Below are positions 47,444-56,536 of a DNA stretch of 64,000 nucleotides, piece by piece. The position numbers and the translations under genes are program-made. The DNA comes from Streptomyces wuyuanensis (GTDB taxonomy: Bacteria > Actinomycetota > Actinomycetes > Streptomycetales > Streptomycetaceae): the NCBI RefSeq assembly GCF_900103455.1, contig NZ_FNHI01000030.1, forward strand, positions 1 to 64,000, written 5' to 3'. The notes beneath the pieces are model-generated. The model made no database searches, was not told the origin of the DNA, and saw nothing but the letters and a program-made list of their open reading frames with translations. The stretch's first letter is position 1; each line of letters begins with the position of its first letter.

Positions 47444-49210
47444 ATGAGCAAGACCGAGACGACGACGGAGACGCCCGACGCCGCCCGGGAGGCCGGCCAG
47501 GAGGCCGGTGACCTCGGCAGCGCGGGGGAGCAGCTCTCCACCGCACCCCAGGAGCGGGCCGTGCCCGGCTCCTTCGGCGGACGGCGCGCGCCGGGTCCCG
47601 CCGGCGCGCTCGCCTGGGGGTTCCGTGAGACGGCCGGCTGGATCCGCTGGTTCTGGCGCCAGCTGACCTCCATGCGCGTGGCGCTGATCCTGCTCTTCCT
47701 GCTCTCGCTGGGCGCGATCCCCGGTTCCCTCATCCCGCAGAACAGCGTGGACGAGGTGAAGGTCCGCACCTGGAAGACGAACAACGAGTTCTGGACGCCG
47801 GTCTTCGAGAAGCTCCAGCTCTTCGACGTCTACAGCTCGGTGTGGTTCTCCGCGATCTACATCCTGCTGTTCGTCTCGCTGATCGGCTGCATCGTCCCCA
47901 GGACCTGGCAGTTCACCGGCCAGCTGCGCGGCCGGCCGCCGGGTGCGCCCAAACGCCTCACCCGGCTGCCCGTGTACGCGACGTGGCGCACCGAGGCCGG
48001 GCCCGAGGAGGTCCGGGAGGCCGCGCTCGCACTGCTGCGGAAGCGGCGGTTCCGGGCCCATGTCGCCGGGGACGCGGTGGCGTCGGAGAAGGGCTACCTC
48101 CGCGAGGTCGGCAATCTCCTCTTCCACGTCGCCCTGATCGTGATGCTCGTGGCCTTCGCCGCCGGGCAGCTCTTCAAGTCCGAGGGCGGCAAGCTGATCG
48201 TCGAGGGCGACGGCTTCGCGAACACCCTCACCCAGTACGACGACTTCAAGTCCGGGTCGCTGTTCGACGTCGAGAACCTGGCGCCGTTCAGCTTCACCCT
48301 GGACCAGTTCACGGGCACGTACGAGCCCAGCGGCCCCCAGAAGGGCACGGCCCGCACCTACGAGGCCGCGGTCACCTACGCGGAGGGCGCCGAGGGCAAG
48401 GACCGGAAGGCCGTCATCCGCGTCAACGAGCCGCTGGAGATCGACGGCTCCAGGGTCTATCTGCTCGCCCACGGCTACGCGCCCGTCGTCACCGTCCGCG
48501 ACGGCAAGGGCCAGGTCGTCCACAAGGCCGCCGTGCCGCTGCTGCCGATCGACAACAACGTCAGCTCCACCGGCGTGATCAAGGTGATGGACGGCTACCG
48601 GAACAAGGACGGCAAGAAGGAGCAGCTCGGCTTCCCGGCGTTCTTCGTCCCCACCTACGCGGGCAAGGGCCACGGCCAGATGTTCTCCCAGTTCCCGGCC
48701 CTGGTCTTCCCGGCGCTCAACCTCAGCGCGTACCACGGCAGTCTCGGCGTCGACTCCGGCGTCCCGCAGAACGTGTACCAGCTGGACACCCGCAAGATGA
48801 AGCCCTTCAAGGACGCCAAGGGCGAGGTGTTCAAGCAGACCCTGCTGCCCGGCGAGACGATGAAGCTCCCCGGCGGCGCCGGCTCGATCACCTTCGAGAA
48901 GGAGATCAAGGAGTGGGCGAGCTTCCAGGTTTCCCAGCAGCCGGGCAACGGACTCGCCCTCGCCGGAGCCGTCGCCGCGATCACCGGGCTCGTCGGCTCC
49001 CTGTTCATCCAGCGCCGCCGCGTGTGGGTGCGCGCCGTGCGCGGTGAGGACGGCGTCACCGTCGTCGAGATGGCGGGGCTGGGCCGGAACGAGTCCGCCA
49101 GGCTCCCCGAGGAGCTGGCCGAGCTGGCCGCATCGCTGAACACCAAGGCGCCGACCGCGCCGGACCCCGAACCTTCCGAAGCTGTTCCTGCCGAAGGGGC
49201 TGAGAAGTGA
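47444..49210 (+). CDS. resB: Cytochrome c biogenesis protein ResB (Ccs1)
   Basis: This 588-aa subunit of the System II heme lyase has a disordered N-terminus (~1-60), membrane segments near SMRVALILLFLLSLGAIPGSLIPQ and SAIYILLFVSLIGCIVPR, and VGNLLFHVALIVMLVAFAAG. A large extracytoplasmic domain (~230-500) ends with a last helix before IQRRRVWVRAV. ATG 47444 is 2 nt after ccdA. Its TGA overlaps the GTG of ccsB by 3 nt, consistent with forming a ResB-CcsB complex that attaches heme to cytochromes c. Confidence 0.94.
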   Translation: MSKTETTTETPDAAREAGQEAGDLGSAGEQLSTAPQERAVPGSFGGRRAPGPAGALAWGFRETAGWIRWFWRQLTSMRVALILLFLLSLGAIPGSLIPQNSVDEVKVRTWKTNNEFWTPVFEKLQLFDVYSSVWFSAIYILLFVSLIGCIVPRTWQFTGQLRGRPPGAPKRLTRLPVYATWRTEAGPEEVREAALALLRKRRFRAHVAGDAVASEKGYLREVGNLLFHVALIVMLVAFAAGQLFKSEGGKLIVEGDGFANTLTQYDDFKSGSLFDVENLAPFSFTLDQFTGTYEPSGPQKGTARTYEAAVTYAEGAEGKDRKAVIRVNEPLEIDGSRVYLLAHGYAPVVTVRDGKGQVVHKAAVPLLPIDNNVSSTGVIKVMDGYRNKDGKKEQLGFPAFFVPTYAGKGHGQMFSQFPALVFPALNLSAYHGSLGVDSGVPQNVYQLDTRKMKPFKDAKGEVFKQTLLPGETMKLPGGAGSITFEKEIKEWASFQVSQQPGNGLALAGAVAAITGLVGSLFIQRRRVWVRAVRGEDGVTVVEMAGLGRNESARLPEELAELAASLNTKAPTAPDPEPSEAVPAEGAEK

Positions 49211-50286
49211 ATCTCGCCGCCGCCAACAACGAGAGCCTCGCCGAGTTCAGCAACGTGCTGATCTACTCGGCCATGGCCGTGTACACCCTGGCCTTCCTCG
49301 CGCACATCGCCGAGTGGACGTTCGGCAGCCGCAGCAAGGTCGGCCGTACCGCGGCCGCCCTCACGGCAAACGGCACGGCGGCCGCTCCGAAGATCCAGGT
49401 CGCCCGCAAGGGCGGCGGGGCCGCCGTCCTGGAGCGCCCCAAGGTCGTCACCCGCTCCTCGACGGGAGCCCGGGACGTGCCCGACGGCCCCGGCGCGGCC
49501 GGCGGTGACCAGCAGGGCGACATGTACGGCCGGATCGCGGTCTCACTGACCGCCCTCGCCTTCCTGATCGAGGCCGCCGGCGTCGTCACCCGCGCCATCT
49601 CGGTGCAGCGCGCCCCCTGGGGCAACATGTACGAGTTCTCCACCACCTTCTCCACGGTGGCGGTCGGCGCGTACCTCGTCTTCCTCCTCGCCGGGAAGAA
49701 CGTGCGCTGGATCGGTCTGCCGCTGGTCACCACCGTCCTGCTGGACCTGGGCATCGCGGTCACCTGGCTCTACACCGAGAGCGACCAGCTCGTCCCGGCC
49801 CTGCACTCGTACTGGCTGTGGATCCACGTCTCCACCGCGATCTTCTGCGGCGCTGTCTTCTACCTGGGCGCGGTCGCCACCCTGCTGTACCTCTTCCGGG
49901 ACTCCTACGAGAACAAGCTCGCGAGCGGCGGCAACCCCGGCTCGTTCGCCCGCTCGGTGCTGGAACGCCTGCCGGCCGCCGCGTCCCTGGACAAGTTCGC
50001 GTACCGCATCAACGCCGCGATCTTCCCGCTGTGGACGTTCACGATCATCGCCGGGGCGATCTGGGCGGGCGACGCGTGGGGCCGCTACTGGGGCTGGGAC
50101 GCCAAGGAGGTCTGGTCCTTCATCACCTGGGTGGCCTACGCCGCGTATCTGCACGCCCGTGCCACCGCCGGCTGGAAGGGCCGCAAGGCGGCGTACATCG
50201 CGCTGATCGCCTTCGCCTGCTTCCTCTTCAACTACTACGGCGTCAACCTCTTCGTGAACAGCCTCCACGGCTACGCGGGCGTCTGA
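49207..50286 (+). CDS. ccsB: Cytochrome c biogenesis protein CcsB (CcsA-type heme handler)
   Basis: This 359-aa membrane protein has ~8 membrane helices and the heme-binding WWD motif WGRYWGWDAKEVWSFITW (~295). It handles heme for ResB in System II maturation. An N-terminal soluble insert (Ala/Gly-rich, ~40-110) precedes the core. The start is GTG 49207, overlapping the resB stop. It ends the resA-ccdA-resB-ccsB operon. Confidence 0.95.
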   Translation: MNLAAANNESLAEFSNVLIYSAMAVYTLAFLAHIAEWTFGSRSKVGRTAAALTANGTAAAPKIQVARKGGGAAVLERPKVVTRSSTGARDVPDGPGAAGGDQQGDMYGRIAVSLTALAFLIEAAGVVTRAISVQRAPWGNMYEFSTTFSTVAVGAYLVFLLAGKNVRWIGLPLVTTVLLDLGIAVTWLYTESDQLVPALHSYWLWIHVSTAIFCGAVFYLGAVATLLYLFRDSYENKLASGGNPGSFARSVLERLPAAASLDKFAYRINAAIFPLWTFTIIAGAIWAGDAWGRYWGWDAKEVWSFITWVAYAAYLHARATAGWKGRKAAYIALIAFACFLFNYYGVNLFVNSLHGYAGV

Positions 50287-50389
50287 GCCCCCCGCCCGTG
50301 CCGGGAGGCGTCCCGCGGGACCTCCCAGCAGGCGGCCGAGTGGGGGAGGCACGGTAGCGGGCCCGGCCCGTACGGGCGACGCTGGTGCC

Positions 50390-50920
50390 ATGACGGAAGC
50401 GATCCCCTACGGCACCAGCGAGACCCGCACCGGCGACGACGGCCCGGTCCACGTCCTGCACTTCGTGCTCCATCTGCCGCACCCGGTGGTGCGGATCTGG
50501 GCCGCCGTGGCCACGCCCGAGGGCCTGCCTCAGTGGCTGGCCGCCGCCGATCTGCTGGAACCCCAGCTGGACGGAGCGGTGAAGCTCCGTTGGCTGAACG
50601 CGGAGCCGAGCGTCGAAGGCGCCGTGGTCTCCGGGCGGGTCTCGGCCTGGGACCGGGAGGCCGTCGCGGAGTACACCGTCGGGACGCACGGCCGCATCCG
50701 CTTCCACATGGAGCCGGCGCCCGCCGACTCGCTCGCCACGGTGCTGCGCTTCACGAACGAGTTCTCCGGCCCGGACGGGCGGCGCCTGGACAATCTGGCC
50801 GGCTGGCACCAGCACTTCGAGTACCTGTCGGACGCGCTCGACGGGCGGCCGGCGGACTGGTCCGCCTGGACCCCGGAGCGTTTCGAGCAGCTCCGCGCGG
50901 AGTACGCCGCCCGCTCCTGA
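50390..50920 (+). CDS. SRPBCC (AHSA1-like) domain protein
   Basis: The 176-aa protein of the START/Bet v1 fold has an N-terminal LHLPHPVVRIWAAVATPEGLPQWLAAADLLEP (~35-65), WDREAVAEYTV in the middle, and a C-terminal LDNLAGWHQHFEYLSDALDG typical of activator-of-Hsp90-like proteins. It probably binds a hydrophobic ligand; no reaction can be inferred. Weak SD before ATG 50390. Nothing in its neighbourhood fixes its role. Confidence 0.82.
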   Translation: MTEAIPYGTSETRTGDDGPVHVLHFVLHLPHPVVRIWAAVATPEGLPQWLAAADLLEPQLDGAVKLRWLNAEPSVEGAVVSGRVSAWDREAVAEYTVGTHGRIRFHMEPAPADSLATVLRFTNEFSGPDGRRLDNLAGWHQHFEYLSDALDGRPADWSAWTPERFEQLRAEYAARS

Positions 50921-50951
50921 CCGGACGGCGCGGGACGGCGCCGGCGGCGGG

Positions 50952-51407
50952 TCAGCCGTCGTCGCCGATGTCCTCGTGCCACAGGTCCGGGCGCCCGTCG
51001 ATGAACTCCCGCATCAGCGCCGTACACGCGGGATCGTCCAGGACCAGCACCTCCACGCCGTGCGACGCGAGCCAGCCGTGGGCGCCGTGGAACGTCTCCG
51101 CCTCGCCGACCACGACCCGGGAGATGCCGAACTGCCGGACCAGCCCCGCGCAGTACCAGCAGGGGGAGAGGGTGGTCACCATCGTCGTCCCCCGGTACGA
51201 CCGCTGACGTCCCGCGGCACGGAACGCGTCGGTCTCGGCGTGCGCCGAGGGGTCGTCGTGCTGGACCCGGCGGTTGTGCCCGCGGCCCAGCAGCGAGCCG
51301 TCCGCCCCGTACAGCGCGGCGCCGATCGGGATGCCGCCCTCCGCGAGGCCCGCGCGCGCCTCGTCGAGGGCGGTGGACAGCCACTTCCGTGCCGACTCCC
51401 GGTCCAT
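50952..51407 (-). CDS. Nucleoside/cytidine deaminase-family protein
   Basis: This 151-aa zinc hydrolase has the deaminase motifs HAETDAFRAAG (His ligand and catalytic Glu) and PCWYCAGLV (PCxxC ligands). It resembles cytosine/guanine deaminases of the CDD superfamily, often purine or pyrimidine salvage enzymes. ATG 51407 is used. It is convergent with the SRPBCC gene and 21 nt downstream of the PLDc_N gene on the same strand. Confidence 0.88.
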   Translation of the reverse strand: MDRESARKWLSTALDEARAGLAEGGIPIGAALYGADGSLLGRGHNRRVQHDDPSAHAETDAFRAAGRQRSYRGTTMVTTLSPCWYCAGLVRQFGISRVVVGEAETFHGAHGWLASHGVEVLVLDDPACTALMREFIDGRPDLWHEDIGDDG

Positions 51408-51428
51408 GACCCGGCCCTCCCGTCGTCG

Positions 51429-51755
51429 TCAGGACGTGCCCGGGTCCTCGTCGCGCTTCTGGTCCTTCGTCCGGTCCCGGGACTGCTCCGGCTTGCCCTC
51501 GTCGTCGAGGGACTTCAGGAACTCGGGGTTGTCGTCGGGAGCCACCCAGCCGCCGCGTCGCGCCGGACGCGGCGTGCCGCGGTCCTTTCCGGCGATCAGC
51601 CAGGAGATCGACCCCACCAGCGGGAAGAGCAGCACCAGGATCGCCCAGAGCGGCTTGGGGATGTGCCTGATCTCCTTCTCGTCCGTGGAGATGCAGTCGA
51701 TGAAGGCGTAGATGCTGAGCGCCAGCGGCACCAAGAACATCAGCACCCGAAGCAT
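51429..51755 (-). CDS. PLDc_N domain membrane protein
   Basis: The 108-aa protein has two N-terminal hydrophobic segments (RVLMFLVPLALSIYAFIDC and PLWAILVLLFPLVGSISWLIAGKDRG) matching the PLDc_N membrane domain, then a charged tail rich in Asp, Lys and Arg. PLDc_N proteins are small membrane proteins without the phospholipase domain; the role is unknown. It shares the divergent space with the ubiD-like gene (85 nt). Confidence 0.83.
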   Translation of the reverse strand: MLRVLMFLVPLALSIYAFIDCISTDEKEIRHIPKPLWAILVLLFPLVGSISWLIAGKDRGTPRPARRGGWVAPDDNPEFLKSLDDEGKPEQSRDRTKDQKRDEDPGTS

Positions 51756-51840
51756 TGGCGGCCCCCTGCGTGCGGAGAACGGGACCGTGGAACGGCCCCC
51801 GTGACAAGTCCAGCGTAGCGAGTGGCCGATACTGGACGGC

Positions 51841-53292
51841 ATGGCTTACGACGATCTTCGCTCGCTGCTCCGGGCGCTGGAGCGCGAGGGCGACCTCAAG
51901 CGCATCAAGGCCGAAGTCGACCCGTACCTGGAGGTCGGGGAGATCGTCGACCGGGTCCAGAAGTCCGGCGGCCCCGCTCTGCTCTTCGAGAACGTGCGCG
52001 GCTCCTCCATGCCGCTCGCCATGAACGTGTACGGCACCGACCGCCGGCTGCTGAAGGCACTGGGCCTGAAGTCGTACGACGAGATCAGCTCGAAGATCGG
52101 CGGGCTGCTGAGGCCGGAGCTGCCGCACGGCTTCGTCGGGGTGCGCGAGGCGTTCGGCAAGCTCGGCGCGATGACGCACGTGCCGCCGAAGAAGGTGAAG
52201 GACGCTCCGGTGCAGGAGGTGGTCCTGCACGGGGACGAGGTCGATCTGGACCGGCTGCCCGCGCTGTTCACCTGGCCCGAGGACGGCGGCTCCTTCTTCA
52301 ACCTGGGCCTCACCCACACCAAGGACCCGGACACCGGGGTGCGCAACCTCGGCCTGTACCGCCTCCAGCGCCACGACAAGCGCACCATCGGCATGCACTG
52401 GCAGATCCACAAGGACAGCCGCAACCACTACCAGGTGGCCGCGCGGCGGGGTGAGAAGCTGCCGGTCGCCATCGCGTTCGGCTGCCCGCCCGCCGTGACG
52501 TACGCCTCGACGGCGCCGCTTCCCGGGGACATCGACGAGTACCTGTTCGCAGGCTTCGTCCAGGGCAAGCGGATCGAGATGGTCGACTGCAAGACCGTGC
52601 CGCTCCAGGTGCCCGCGCAGGCGGAGGTCGTCCTGGAGGGCTGGCTGGAGCCGGGGAAGATGCTCCCCGAGGGTCCGTTCGGGGACCACACCGGCTTCTA
52701 CACGCCGCAGGAGGACTTCCCCGCGCTGACGATCGACTGTGTGACGATGCGCAGGCGCCCGCTGCTCCAGTCGATCGTGGTGGGACGGCCCCCCACGGAG
52801 GACGGCCCGCTCGGCCGGGCGACGGAACGCTTCTTCCTCCCGCTGCTCAAGATCATCGTGCCGGACATCGTGGACTACCACCTGCCCGAGTCGGGCGGCT
52901 TCCACAACTGCGCGATCGTCTCGATCGACAAGAAGTACCCGAAGCACGCCCAGAAGGTCATGCACGCCATCTGGGGGGCGCACATGATGTCGCTGACCAA
53001 GCTGATCGTCGTCGTGGACTCCGACTGCGACGTCCACGATCTGCACGAGGTCTCGTGGCGGGCGCTCGGCAACACCGACTACGCCCGCGACCTGACGGTC
53101 GTCGAGGGTCCCGTGGACCACCTCGACCACTCCTCCTACCAGCAGTTCTGGGGTGGGAAGGCGGGCATCGACGCGACGAGGAAGCTGCCCGAGGAGGGCT
53201 ACACCCGGGACGGGGGCTGGCCGGAGATGGTGCTCTCCGACCCGGACACGGCGGCGCTGGTCGACCGCCGGTGGAAGGAGTACGGCCTGTGA
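51841..53292 (+). CDS. UbiD-family decarboxylase (menaquinone, futalosine pathway)
   Basis: This 483-aa prenylated-FMN-dependent decarboxylase probably removes the carboxyl group of 1,4-dihydroxy-6-naphthoate-derived intermediates in menaquinone synthesis. UbiD features: VGVREAFGKLG, NLGLYRLQRHDKRTIGMHWQIHKDSRNHY (FMN/metal region), EGPFGDHTGFYTPQEDFP, the E-R-E-type segment and a C-terminal WKEYGL. GATACT at 51828-51833 lies 7 nt before the ATG with no SD, so the mRNA may be leaderless. Its stop overlaps the next gene by 4 nt. ubiX and mqnE nearby support the pathway assignment. Confidence 0.9.
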   Translation: MAYDDLRSLLRALEREGDLKRIKAEVDPYLEVGEIVDRVQKSGGPALLFENVRGSSMPLAMNVYGTDRRLLKALGLKSYDEISSKIGGLLRPELPHGFVGVREAFGKLGAMTHVPPKKVKDAPVQEVVLHGDEVDLDRLPALFTWPEDGGSFFNLGLTHTKDPDTGVRNLGLYRLQRHDKRTIGMHWQIHKDSRNHYQVAARRGEKLPVAIAFGCPPAVTYASTAPLPGDIDEYLFAGFVQGKRIEMVDCKTVPLQVPAQAEVVLEGWLEPGKMLPEGPFGDHTGFYTPQEDFPALTIDCVTMRRRPLLQSIVVGRPPTEDGPLGRATERFFLPLLKIIVPDIVDYHLPESGGFHNCAIVSIDKKYPKHAQKVMHAIWGAHMMSLTKLIVVVDSDCDVHDLHEVSWRALGNTDYARDLTVVEGPVDHLDHSSYQQFWGGKAGIDATRKLPEEGYTRDGGWPEMVLSDPDTAALVDRRWKEYGL

Positions 53293-54191
53293 GCGCGTCC
53301 GCGGCGGCCGTACCGGGGCCCGGCCGGACCAAGGCGTTCCTGCGGCTGGTGATGATCGAGCACTCGGTCTTCGCGCTGCCGTTCGCCTACATCGCCGCTC
53401 TCACCGCGATGTTCGAGAGCGACGGGAGCGTCGACTGGGTCACGCTGCTGCTCGTCACCGTGGCCATGGTGGGACTGCGGACCTTCGCGATGGCCTGCAA
53501 CAGGATCATCGACCGCGAGATCGACGCCCGTAACCCGCGGACCGTCGGCCGGGAGCTGGTGACCGGAGCGGTGTCGTTGCGGTCGGCCTGGACCGGGGCC
53601 GGCATCGCCGTCGTGGTCTTCCTCGGCGCCGCGGCCCTGCTCAACCCGCTGTGCCTCGCGCTCGCGCCGGTCGCGGTCGTCCCGATGGTGGTCTACCCGT
53701 ACGGGAAGCGCTTCACGAACTTCCCGCACGCGATCCTCGGTCTCGCCCAGGCCATGGGGCCGGTCGGCGCGTGGCTCGCGGTGACCGGGGCCTGGTCGTG
53801 GGACGCGGTGATCCTCGGGCTGGCCGTCGGGGTGTGGATCGGGGGCTTCGACCTGATCTTCGCCTGCCAGGACGTGCAGGCCGACCGTGCCCACGGCGTG
53901 AAGTCGGTCCCGGCCCGCTTCGGCATCCCGGCGGCCCTGTGGGGCGCCCGGGCCTGCCACGTCGTGACGATGGCGCTCTTCGTCTGGTACGCCCTGGCCA
54001 CCGGTGCCGGGCCGTTCCTCTGGCTGGGCCTGGTGATCGTCGCGGTCGCGTTCGTCTACGAGCACACGATCGTGACGCCGCACGACCTGTCCCGGCTGAA
54101 CCGCGCGTTCTTCACCGTCAACGGCTTCATCGGCATTGCCCTGTTCGTGTGCGCCCTGATCGATCTGGGCGTTCGGGGCCTCACCCCGTAG
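53289..54191 (+). CDS. mqnP: UbiA-family prenyltransferase (menaquinone, MqnP)
   Basis: This 300-aa membrane prenyltransferase has about eight helices and the Asp-rich motifs NRIIDREIDARNPRTVGREL (first) and DVQADRAHGVKSVPARFG (second) that bind Mg-prenyl-PP. It attaches the isoprenoid tail to dihydroxynaphthoate. GTG 53289 overlaps the ubiD-like stop by 4 nt (GTGA), showing co-translation. It fits with UbiX and MqnE encoded downstream. Confidence 0.9.
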   Translation: MSASAAAVPGPGRTKAFLRLVMIEHSVFALPFAYIAALTAMFESDGSVDWVTLLLVTVAMVGLRTFAMACNRIIDREIDARNPRTVGRELVTGAVSLRSAWTGAGIAVVVFLGAAALLNPLCLALAPVAVVPMVVYPYGKRFTNFPHAILGLAQAMGPVGAWLAVTGAWSWDAVILGLAVGVWIGGFDLIFACQDVQADRAHGVKSVPARFGIPAALWGARACHVVTMALFVWYALATGAGPFLWLGLVIVAVAFVYEHTIVTPHDLSRLNRAFFTVNGFIGIALFVCALIDLGVRGLTP

Positions 54192-54235
54192 CCACCGTGC
54201 GGCCTGCCATCGAGTGCATGGGCAGGGAGGCCGGT

Positions 54236-54440
54236 GTGCCTGTCACCGTCTCGGAGATGGACCGTCTGCACTCGCAGCTCACCGTCTCGACGGCATGTTC
54301 CCGGACTACCGGACGGAGATCGTCGAGGGTGCCGTTGTGATGAGTCCGGTCAAACCGCACCACGCCAAGACGATCAGGGCGGTGTGGAATGCGCTGGAAG
54401 CCCAGCTCTCCGACGAGTGGGACGAGCCTGAGCGCGCCGC
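54236..54440 (+). pseudogene. Uma2-family endonuclease fragment (frameshifted, truncated)
   Basis: The N-terminal frame from GTG 54236 reads PVTVSEMDRLHSQLTVSTA. The continuation lies in another frame (MFPDYRTEIVEGAVVMSPVKP and HHAKTIRAVWNALEAQLSDEWDEP, from ~54294). Together they match the first ~65 residues of Uma2 (DUF820) restriction-endonuclease-like proteins. A frameshift near 54290 and loss of the C-terminal two-thirds make it non-functional. The rhomboid gene starts converging right after. Confidence 0.75.
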
Positions 54441-54467
54441 TCCCCGGCCCGTGCCGGGGCGGCCCCG

Positions 54468-55067
54468 TCAGGCCGTGGTCGCGGCGGGCCTGCGGCGGCG
54501 GAACACGAAGGCCGCCACGACGCCCGCGACCAGTCCGATGAGGTGCCCCTGCCAGCTCACGCCCGTGTTCGCGGGGGAGAGGCCCAGCAGGATCGAGCTG
54601 CCCCATATCGCGCCGATCAGCAGCCCGACGCCGACGTCCAGCGGCCGGCGGTCCACGAAGCCGCGTACCAGCAGATAGCCGAAGAGGCCGAACACGAGAC
54701 CGGACGCGCCTGCCGTGTTCGAGCCGGGCGGCGATATCAGCCAGACACCGATGCCGTCGGCGACGATGATCAGCGCGGCCACGGCCAGGAAGCGGCGGAC
54801 GCCGCCGAGCGCGGCGAGGAAGCCGAAGACCAGCAGCGGGACCGTGTTCGACGCCAGATGTCCGAAGCCGAAGTGGAGGAAGGACGCCGGGACGACGTGC
54901 GCCAGCTCACCGGGCTCGCGCGGCGTGATCCCGTACGCGTCGAGACTGTTGCCCGTGGCATGGTCCACCGCCTCCAGCGCCCACAGCAGGGCCACCCAGG
55001 CCAGCACCAGCTTGCCGGCGGCCTTCGCCCGGTCGGTCCGGCTCGGTTCGAGCGAGGTGGTCGACAT
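54468..55067 (-). CDS. Rhomboid-family intramembrane serine protease
   Basis: This 199-aa membrane protein has about six helices. Catalytic serine lies in NTAGASGLVFGLFG (GxSG) and histidine in VSWQGHLIGLVAGVVAAF. HFGFGHLASNTVPLLVFG is the conserved N-terminal helix motif of rhomboids. It cleaves transmembrane substrates within the membrane. ATG 55067 has no strong SD. It sits inside the menaquinone cluster on the opposite strand, as in S. coelicolor as I recall, without an obvious pathway link. Confidence 0.88.
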   Translation of the reverse strand: MSTTSLEPSRTDRAKAAGKLVLAWVALLWALEAVDHATGNSLDAYGITPREPGELAHVVPASFLHFGFGHLASNTVPLLVFGFLAALGGVRRFLAVAALIIVADGIGVWLISPPGSNTAGASGLVFGLFGYLLVRGFVDRRPLDVGVGLLIGAIWGSSILLGLSPANTGVSWQGHLIGLVAGVVAAFVFRRRRPAATTA

Positions 55068-55160
55068 CGTGGGCCCCCTGTGATTCCCGCGTCTCCCCCC
55101 GGAAACGTCCGGGGCACCTGACTCGGTTCCGCCACCGGGTGGCCGGATAGGCTCAATCCC

Positions 55161-55826
55161 ATGAACGACGCCAACCGCACCCCGTGGGTTGTCGGGGTCT
55201 CCGGGGCGTCCGGGACTCCCTACGCCGCAGCCGTCGTACGCGGGCTGCTCGACGCGGGTGAGAGCGTCGACCTGGTGGTGTCGCGGGCATCGCGGCTCAC
55301 CCTGCTCGACGAGACGGGGATCGCGTTCCGCGACGCGCACTGGCAGGACGATCTGCGCACCTGGCTGGAGCGCGGTGCGGACGGCAAGCCCGGGACCTTC
55401 CGGGTGGACGTGAGCGCGGTGCGCCACTGGGCGGCCGGTGACCTGGCCGCAGGACCGTCCTCGGGGTCGTACCCGGTGAAGGGCATGCTGATCGTGCCGG
55501 CGTCCACCGCCTGCGTCGCGGGTGTGGCGCTAGGGCTGTCGAAGGACCTGCTCCAGCGGGCGGCGAGCGTGACGCTCAAGGAACGCCGGAAGCTCGTGGT
55601 CGCCGTGCGGGAGACCCCGCTGAACGGCCAGACCCTGCGGCACCTGGTGGCGCTCGACGAGGCGGGCGCCGTGGTTCTGCCGGCGTCCCCCGCCTTCTAC
55701 GCGGGGGCGACGCACATCCAGGACCTGGTGGACTTCGTGGCGGGGCGGGCGCTGGACGCGGCGGGTGTCGCGCACGGTCTGTACCGCCGCTGGGAGGGAG
55801 AGCTGGGGGGCTCCAGGGCCGACTAG
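55161..55826 (+). CDS. UbiX-family flavin prenyltransferase
   Basis: This 221-aa enzyme prenylates FMN to the cofactor needed by UbiD. Seen: VVGVSGASGTPYAAAVVRGLL (FMN-binding N-terminus), GSYPVKGMLIVPASTACVAGVALGLSKDLLQRAASVTLKERRKLVVAVRETPLN. These are the UbiX phosphate- and prenyl-binding motifs. TAGGCT at 55148-55153 lies 7 nt upstream of the ATG, suggesting leaderless expression. Placement beside the ubiD-like gene explains cofactor supply. Confidence 0.92.
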   Translation: MNDANRTPWVVGVSGASGTPYAAAVVRGLLDAGESVDLVVSRASRLTLLDETGIAFRDAHWQDDLRTWLERGADGKPGTFRVDVSAVRHWAAGDLAAGPSSGSYPVKGMLIVPASTACVAGVALGLSKDLLQRAASVTLKERRKLVVAVRETPLNGQTLRHLVALDEAGAVVLPASPAFYAGATHIQDLVDFVAGRALDAAGVAHGLYRRWEGELGGSRAD

Positions 55827-55985
55827 CCGACCGACCCGCGAGGGGACCGGCGGCCGGCGGGTTTCGGGCCGTCCACGTCCTCGATCGTTCGGGATACGCA
55901 TGGGCAGCGCGGGGTGTACACCCTGCGCGCCTTGGATTTCACACGTAAAATTGCGGTAGCGATGAATAATGGAAGGCTCAGGCAT

Positions 55986-56441
55986 ATGGACGCCGTGGAT
56001 AGGCAGCTCATCCAGGCCCTGCGTGAGAACGGCAGGGCCTCGTACGCCGAGCTCGGACGGCTCGTGGGACTCTCCGGTCCCTCCGTCACCGACCGCATCA
56101 ACCGTCTGGAGGCCGCCGGCGTCATCACCGGCTACCGGGCGACCGTCGACGCCGCCTCGCTCGGCCTCGGCGTCACCGCGCTGATCGGCATCTCCCTCTC
56201 CGACGCCACCGACCACGAGGACGTGGCACGCCGGTTGCGCGACCTGGCGGAGATCGAGGACTGCTGGTTCATCGCGGGCGACGACTCGTACATGCTCAAG
56301 GTCCGTGCCAGCGACGTCGACGGACTCGAGAAGACGATCCGCCGGCTCTCGGGGACGAAGGGCGTCTCGCGGACGCGTACCACCATCGTGCTGTCCACGA
56401 AGTGGGAGAACCGGGTCGGGGACCTGCCCGAGGAGGTCTAG
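55986..56441 (+). CDS. Lrp/AsnC-family transcriptional regulator
   Basis: The 151-aa protein has an N-terminal HTH (MDAVDRQLIQALRENGRASYAELGRLVGLSGPSVTDRINRLEAAGVI) and a C-terminal RAM/AsnC effector domain (EIEDCWFIAGDDSYMLKVRASDVDGLEKTIRRL). ATG 55986 has GGAAGG upstream (8-9 nt). The preceding ~60 nt are AT-rich for this genome. It lies 95 nt before mqnE and may regulate it or an amino-acid gene elsewhere. Confidence 0.88.
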   Translation: MDAVDRQLIQALRENGRASYAELGRLVGLSGPSVTDRINRLEAAGVITGYRATVDAASLGLGVTALIGISLSDATDHEDVARRLRDLAEIEDCWFIAGDDSYMLKVRASDVDGLEKTIRRLSGTKGVSRTRTTIVLSTKWENRVGDLPEEV

Positions 56442-56536
56442 GCGTAACGTGGGTGGGGCCTCCGGCGATCCCGGGGGCGCTCCCGGGAAAAGGCCCTGGG
56501 ACAAGCGCAGTACGAGGACATCTGGGAGGCGGCCGC

